Source of the DNA: Daphnia carinata
Taxonomy: Eukaryota; Arthropoda; Branchiopoda; Diplostraca; Daphniidae
Assembly (NCBI RefSeq): GCF_022539665.2
Contig: NC_081334.1
Span: 5,302,424-5,366,423 of the forward strand
Reading direction: 5' to 3'
DNA length: 64,000 nucleotides
The notes below the pieces were generated by a model. It worked only from the letters and a program-made list of their open reading frames with translations, was not told the origin of the DNA and did not search any database. Below are positions 58,359 through 64,000 of this stretch, one piece after another. Position numbers and translations under genes: made by a program. Each line of letters opens with the position of its first letter. Positions within the stretch are counted from its first letter, which is position 1.

Positions 58359-58798
58359 AACAGAATTTTCTTGACAAAATTTTGAATTTATGACGAAACA
58401 TTTCTCCTCCTTTTTGCCAACCATGTCTAATCTACAAAAAAAAAATTATCCAATAGAAAGGATTTTCAGCATACTGGGAACACAACTATCAACAATGCAA
58501 CATTCTAGGGGTGCTATTTTATCATTCAAGAGCCTTATACAATGATTTTCATCTGCAATCTGTATGGCCTTTCCCAAGCTTCTGCCAGAAGTTGAATCTA
58601 TAAGTCATGTAAGTCACATGAGCAACAATTGAGATGCTTAATGGTGTTGTTTTTCTTTTCTCAGCATAGGTAACATTGGATCTGAAAAGATTCTTGGTTG
58701 GGGCAAGACACTGAATAAATTGTAATGATTGAATGGATGACATGACATTTCTATACTTAATTTGGATTCCCGAGACGGTATTTTATATTTAAAAAATT

Positions 58799-59175
58799 GA
58801 AGTGCATATCTGGGCTCCCTTCCTTTCCGTAGCCCCGTTTCCCCTTGACTCGTAATAAGCCCGTAGGGGGTCATGCCCCTACTGTACGGTATATATAAAA
58901 ACAACATATACCGAGGTTTGGAGGGCTCTGGCCGGAAAGGGGACGTGGATGTCCGCTTAGTCCGATGATGTGTTCACGGAGGGCTCTGTGGCTACCCACA
59001 AATCCGAACTAAAGGTTAATCGCTCCTGTAAAAATGTTCCAAATCTTCAGCTCTTCTTCCGGCTTCTCTTAGCCAATCACCGGGTAATCTCCCCGGTGGG
59101 TCAACAAGGCAGTGTCTCCCCCTGCCTGGGTTGACGGCAACTTTTGAAAGGGCTATTGTGCCTTTTTAAAGTTGC
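58799..59175 (-). repeat. Hairpin-rich module, copy 4
   Basis: 377 bp, inverted relative to copy 2, at the inner end of the left arm of palindrome 2. All five stems are conserved. Confidence 0.6.
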
Positions 59176-59422
59176 AAAAATAATTGTAATGTGCAGAGAA
59201 TTGTCAATAAAATTTTTTTTAAAAAAAGGTTTTTTGCAAAATTGGTTTCTTTCATTGTCTGTGTTCACACATTACATTTATCAACTTTTTTTTATTTAGC
59301 TTGCTCATTTCACCTTTATTGTTTTTGCCACCGTTGTATCGTTTATCTGTAAGTATTCAATTATTATTTATTACACTAATACATGGATATTTTCTGAAGT
59401 AATTTTGTATTTGTATATTGTT

Positions 59423-59494
59423 TTACTGGTATGGGAATCGATCCCCAGACATTCAGCGTGCAACGCCGATGCTCTAACATTGAGCCACTAGATA
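59423..59494 (-). tRNA. tRNA-like unit 3', Ala(UGC)-like
   Basis: Homologue of the unit at 19959-20030, here on the minus strand. A box TGGCTCAATGTTAGAGC, anticodon loop GTTGCAC (TGC) and B box GGATCGATTCC are kept. Acceptor pairing has decayed. Confidence 0.4.
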
Positions 59495-59594
59495 TATCTA
59501 CCATATTATATCTATTATCGGATATCATATGTTATAGTCTAGGATGTTTATGTAGTCTTTCACAAGTATATATTTATCTTTTTATAGTTTTATA

Positions 59595-59666
59595 AGGTTC
59601 ATAGCTCTGTGGTAGAGCATTCAGCTGCGGTAACTGTTACCCTGGGTTCAAACCTTAGTAGATGTA
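59595..59666 (+). tRNA. tRNA-like unit 2'
   Basis: Homologue of 19791-19862 in the opposite orientation. TAGCTCTGTGGTAGAGC and GGGTTCAAACC are conserved, and the central stem differs. Confidence 0.35.
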
Positions 59667-59746
59667 TAAAGATCTACGTTTCAATTTTATTCAAAGTGTA
59701 AATGCAAGTCCGCAAGTGACTAGAAAAAAGCTAACCTGACATCGTA

Positions 59747-59818
59747 TGATTCATGGCTCATTGGTAGAGCATCGGCGCGGTATGCCGAACATCCAGGGTT
59801 CGATCCCTGGATAATAAT
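59747..59818 (+). tRNA. tRNA-like unit 1'
   Basis: Homologue of 19603-19674 in the opposite orientation. D stem GCTC/GAGC is better here, and anticodon stem TCGGC/GCCGA with loop GCGGTAT is identical. The 3' acceptor strand is lost (ATAATAA instead of a pairing partner). Confidence 0.4.
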
Positions 59819-60034
59819 TGAATGCTAACAGATAAACGAGAAAACATGGAAACAATGCTTATCATCAAAGATGGCATCAACAATAAAGGTGAATTGAGCA
59901 AGCTAACTAAAAAAAAGTTGATAAGTGTAATGTGTGAGCAAAGCGAACACAGACAATGAAAGAAAAAAATTTTGCAAAAAATATTTTATAAAAAAAATTT
60001 TATTGACAATTCTCTGGACACTACAATTATTTTT

Positions 60035-60411
60035 GCAACTTTAAAAAGGCACAATAGCCCTTTCAAAAGTTGCCGTCAACCCAGGCAGGGGGAGACACTG
60101 CCTTGTTGACCCACCGGGGAGATTACCCGGTGATTGGCTAAGAGAAGCCGGAAGAAGAGCTGAAGATTTGGAACATTTTTACAGGAGCGATTAACCTTTA
60201 GTTCGGATTTGTGGGTAGCCACAGAGCCCTCCGTGAACACATCATCGGACTAAGCGGACATCCACGTCCCCTTTCCGGCCAGAGCCCTCCAAACCTCGGT
60301 ATATGTTGTTTTTATATATACCGTACAGTAGGGGCATGACCCCCTACGGGCTTATTACGAGTCAAGGGGAAACGGGGCTACGGAAAGGAAGGGAGCCCAG
60401 ATATGCACTTC
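60035..60411 (+). repeat. Hairpin-rich module, copy 5
   Basis: 377 bp at the inner end of the right arm of palindrome 2. It matches copy 3 apart from scattered substitutions. A long open frame that starts inside it (60303-60668) is not conserved in the other copies. Confidence 0.6.
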
Positions 60412-61023
60412 AATTTTTTAAATATAAAATACCGTCTCGGGAATCCAAATTAAGTATAGAAATGTCATGTCATCCATTCAATCATTACAATTTATTCAGT
60501 GTCTTGCCCCAACCAAGAATCTTTTCAGATCCAATGTTACTATTAACCTATGCTGAGAAAAGAAAAACAACACCATTAAGCATCTCAATTGTTGCTCATG
60601 TGACTTACATGACTTATAGATTCAACTTCTGGCAGAAGCTTGGGAAAGGCCATACAGATTGCAGATGAAAATCATTGTATAAGGCTCTTGAATGATAAAA
60701 TAGCACCCCTAGAATGTTGCATTGTTGATAGTTGTGTTCCCAGTATGCTGAAAATCCTTTCCTATTGGATAATTTTTTTTTTTAGATTAGACATGGTTGG
60801 CAAAAAGCAGGAGAAATGCTTTGTCATAAATTCAAAAAATTTTCAAGAAAATTCCTTTCATACCTAAAAGTCCATGTATGATGTAGAATTATGAAAGCAG
60901 AATTATTTGAGGCTTCTAGCTGTGACAGAACTATAAAGGATTGCTGTTACACAGGATTCATTCACACAAGATGGCACTTCTCATTAGACAATTTGCATAC
61001 TCTATTACTTTACCTCATACCTT

Positions 61024-61779
61024 AATGGTAATGCACTTTCAGTGTTTTTCAACTGTAGGCTCACTCTTCCATCCTGTAACACTTCCAGACTTGACTTGAT
61101 CCCCCACTAAAATTCTGTGAATGCAAAATAATAGCATTAAAAATACTTTTTCGATAGACAAAAAACCGAAAAGTACCTAATTCATGTTTTATGTTGAACT
61201 CGTGCTATTTCTGGGTTTCCGTACCACACCTATTTTCAGCCCAAATACGGTCCCACAATTGTTCACTTCCTTCGCTGCATGGACTTATTACTAACAATTC
61301 TTTTAGTGCAGCACTAACAGAATTTAACTTTAACACACTGTCAGGTGGTAGACTGAATAACTAAGCAATAAATAATTGTTCGTTAAAATTCTATACTTAT
61401 TTTGAATTCTTATTTGAAAAGTTTAGGTACCTGACTGTTCGCCTAATGCCAATTCATCCTCATGTTCAGTTAGGGATGAGTTTGGAAAAACCTCCTTCAC
61501 TGTTTGGAAACTGTTCCGTTCCAATTTGTTCTTTTCCCCTAGCTGAGCTTGTAGTATCAAAATTTGAACTACAAAACACAAATGAATAAAAGCAAATAAA
61601 TAGAATCATTACGTATTAGGCCTTACCATCCTTAGCTTTGCTGTTATCTAATATTTTGTGTTGTTCCAATAATTGGGCCTGCAGCTTCATAATTTGATCT
61701 AATAAACAATAGTTAATAATTGAAAACCAATATAATAATGTTGATACTTACCATCCTTTTGTTGTATTATCTTATCCAT
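61024..61779 (-). pseudogene. Broken copy of the repeat-borne 154-aa gene
   Basis: The start at 61777-61779 and the splice sites are recognisable, but exon 3 has lost two bases (GCGAACAGTCAG against GCGAACACAGTCAG) and exon 5 has lost one A in the TTGAAAAACAC run. It cannot encode the full product. Confidence 0.6.
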
Positions 61780-61899
61780 TTTAACATATTTTTCTCCAGC
61801 CACGCGTTTTTCTCCAGCCACGCTACTCGACTAACTGACAATGGGATCCAATGGACTCAAATTAACATGCCAGTATTAACGATTCTGACCGGTAGATGG

Positions 61900-62690
61900 C
61901 TACGGATTGAAAAAAAAAGAAAAAAGTTAGATTTTTTTTTTTTTGGCGAATTTTTTTTTTTTTTTGTGTAAAACGGATTGCCATATTCCAATGAGTTTCA
62001 TTTTTTGCAGGTACAAATTTTAAGCCCGACAAAATTAGCCCGGCCTTGTGTTTTTTACGTTTAATTAAAAAACTGTACGACCAATTGAAAAATAACATGT
62101 GCACGTGCTGTATCGCGCAAAATGCTAGCGCGCCAGTACGTGATAGCATCTTGTACCTTTTTTTTTTCATTTTTATCCAAATTAAGGTCAAAATACATGA
62201 TTTCGATTCAGAATTGGACACTAATCACGGAAATCAAATTTGTGTTTCAATTGGCTTTATAATTTTTGAAATAAACGTCAAAATGCAAAAAAGGGTACAA
62301 AGCGCTATACGTACTGGCGAGTTAGCATTTGGTGCGATGCAGCACGAATATTCGTGGTATTTAAAAAACGGTTGACTTAATGAAAAATGAAAAAGTGGAT
62401 AGAAAACGCTAGCACGTACTGGCGCGCTAATTTTAGCGCGATGCACCGCACTCTTTTCTCGTTAAATAAGCCGTTTTAAAGAAATGAAACAAAATGATGT
62501 CACCGCACCAAGTTTTTTTTTTGTGTTTTTTTACGATTATTTAAAATACCATAACTGAAAATAATCCCGGAAAAATAAGCCCGAAAAAATAAGCCCGATT
62601 TTTCTATCAATTTTGTATTTTTCAAAAAACCTTAAAGTTAATTGGAAAATGAGCTTGGTTTTCGGGACTTTCATTCAATTTTGAATTGTA
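61900..62690. repeat. Border repeat cluster beside palindrome 2
   Basis: Several units of the AT-rich border repeat, including three occurrences of the ACGTACTGGCG-type motif (near 62130, 62310 and 62405, in both orientations) and repeated AAGCCCGA-AAAAATAAGCCCGA runs near 62575-62600. Confidence 0.6.
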
Positions 62691-63083
62691 GCCATCGATT
62701 GTTCGAATGTATTCTTTTGAGGAGGGGAGGAGTTGCAATGTACAACAGTAGAATTTCTTGTGTCACAAAAAATAGAAAATCAAAGCACTTTACAATGTAT
62801 CTCGCTCCGACGTGAAAAGAAATAGAATCAGGAGTTTGTAAAATGTAGACATTTTTTTCATTTATATGCTGATATATATGCGACTTTTTGGAATGATTCG
62901 ATAATTTTACGAAAACGGACAGAGGAAAGAAGGACGAATCTCACACATTTTCTTGTTTCGTGTTGTCTCTCTGCTTCGTTCGTCTCTTCCTGAAGCAGAG
63001 GCAAAACAAGACAAGACAAATAGACTAAACGGGCACAACAAAAAATTCTTCCAAATATATTCAAAAAGGAAAAGGAACCTCCA
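62691..63083. other. 3' flank of the inscuteable gene
   Basis: Downstream of the stop at 63084 on the minus strand. Likely its 3' untranslated region. No separate feature was seen. Confidence 0.4.
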
Positions 63084-64000
63084 TCAGACGTAACTTTCCG
63101 GTCGCGAGGAGTATTCGAGAAACACGTCGAGGAGTCGATTTTCAATCAGATCGGAGGCGCCGCGACGATCAAGTTCGTCCGTTCCGCATGCGGTGGCTAT
63201 TTTATGCAAAGCAGCCTGAAGTCAGAAGCAAGGAAATAATCAATTAGCTTTTGGTCGCCTACATTCATAAGAAATCAATTAATTACCAAGCAGGCGACCA
63301 ACACTCCGTCGGAATAGTTCCTCTCGCGAGGATCTCTGACCAGCTGGGCCAGTCGTTCAATGCCCTCCAATTCGACAATCTGACGGGCAGCATTTTCTTC
63401 ACCGCAAACCCTAGATAAGAAAAATGGAAACCCGTTTGAGTTAAATGGATCCGGTCTAAGGAAGGGGGGGGGGGGGGGGGAGCGAGTTGTCACAGTGAGT
63501 TTTTTAAATATGAAAACCAAAAATAATTACCGTGATAGAGCGATGGCCGACTTTTTCAGCACTCTTTCAGAGGCCGTGACTTCAGCCGGACGCTGCATCG
63601 GGGACGGCCTCAATTGCAGGAAACTGACCAAAGTGACCAGGGCGCCGTGGGATACCAACTCTGCTCGGGCGGAGTAGACGGCTGCCATGTTGGCCAGGAT
63701 CGTGGCAATCTAACGCGTTTCAATCGTTAGTTTGACGTCAGTCACTGGCTGAAGGGTGAATGCACTCAAATAACTCACCTGATCTTGGATGAATACGGAC
63801 AGGTCTTTGCGAAGACCTGAAGCCTGGACTAGGACTTGAGCTGTGCGGTACTTTGCCATCAGCTGGACGGCTTCCGAATGACTGAAGGTCAAGTTGGCCA
63901 AAGCGGCCGTGGACAACAAGAGCGTCTCTTCCGTTTCCGTCTGGCTGCTCAGTTCTAAAACGCATTTCAAAGGAAATGAGAGTTTTATTCCAGGATGTTC
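63084..64000 (-). CDS. INSC: Inscuteable-type armadillo-repeat adaptor, 3' part
   Basis: Inscuteable links the Par3/Bazooka polarity complex to Pins/LGN for spindle orientation. Exons seen, in transcript order: 63779-63954 (possibly extending to the right edge), 63531-63709, 63287-63410, 63084-63215. All join in frame. They encode armadillo-type helices: LLLSTAALANLTFSHSEAVQ, TILANMAAVYSARAELVSHG, ALVTLVSFLQLRPSP, NAARQIVELEGIERLAQLVR and DPRERNYSDGVLVACLAALH. The last exon ends RPESYV-stop, a class I PDZ ligand (S-x-V). As I recall, vertebrate INSC ends ESFV. The 5' part, including the LGN-binding region, lies beyond the window. A G16 run sits in the intron at about 63467. Confidence 0.8.

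Larger units (their letters stand above)
57885..61980. mobile_element. Palindromic repeat 2
   Basis: The left arm (about 57885-59200) and right arm (about 60010-61980) are inverted relatives of each other and of palindrome 1. The left arm is truncated: it lacks the first four exons of the 154-aa gene. The right arm lacks most of the Pol III-like fragment (deletion near 60880). The spacer (59200-60010) has the same three tRNA-like units as palindrome 1 but in mirrored order and orientation, so the whole element is inverted relative to copy 1, or its spacer has flipped. Confidence 0.7.

Noticed and set aside
60303-60668. 121-codon open frame starting inside the hairpin module
   Set aside because: In the other four copies the same region has stops or frame changes, so it is not conserved as protein.
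63460-63482. G16 tract as a regulatory G-quadruplex
   Set aside because: It lies in an intron and is a plain homopolymer, which may have an uncertain length in the assembly.

Overview
The window looks like nuclear genomic DNA from an arthropod, most likely a branchiopod crustacean such as Daphnia. Protein-coding genes are split by many short GT-AG introns (about 60-120 bp), intergenic DNA is AT-rich, and a vasa-like relic carries CCHC zinc knuckles of the kind seen in crustacean vasa. The species call is inference; no organism label is in the sequence. Exon models below were built by hand from reading frame, phase and GT/AG sites. Their lengths close in frame except where stated.

Layout. 1-2515 (-): part of a long disordered protein. 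5533-10759 (+): iron regulatory protein 1 / cytosolic aconitase, 18 exons, with an extra 510-nt in-frame exon in its large third intron. 12795-16274 (+): UBF-type HMG-box factor for RNA polymerase I. 16850-22565: a 5.7-kb near-perfect palindrome (mobile or segmental repeat). 23021-25751 (-): USP1-like deubiquitinase. 27158-29377 (-): folylpolyglutamate synthase. 30039-32431 (-): two tandem Kazal inhibitor genes. 33391-37887 (+): Mediator subunit MED23. 38875-43082 (+): LPCAT-type lysophospholipid acyltransferase with two alternative catalytic exons. 43805-45623 (-): CLP1 RNA kinase. 47285-50070 (+): a chimeric pseudogene, vasa fused to DNA polymerase delta. 54178-54828: a minisatellite and a TTAA-flanked MITE. 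54960-61980: a second copy of the palindromic repeat family plus a diverged partial copy. 63084-64000 (-): 3' end of an inscuteable gene with a C-terminal PDZ ligand.

The genes are mostly unrelated housekeeping genes and form no operon. The repeat family is the odd part. Its arms carry a small spliced gene of unknown function (intact in two arms, broken in another), decayed fragments that resemble the RNA polymerase III largest subunit, and a 377-378-bp hairpin-rich module present five times with almost no length change. Its loops carry clusters of tRNA-like sequences. A family that joins Pol III-type tRNA-like units to fragments of a Pol III subunit is unusual.

Three observations stand out: the cassette exon in the IRP gene, at the position of the vertebrate IRP2-specific insert; the phase-enforced mutually exclusive exons that swap the HxxxxD acyltransferase motif of LPCAT; and the palindromic repeat family.
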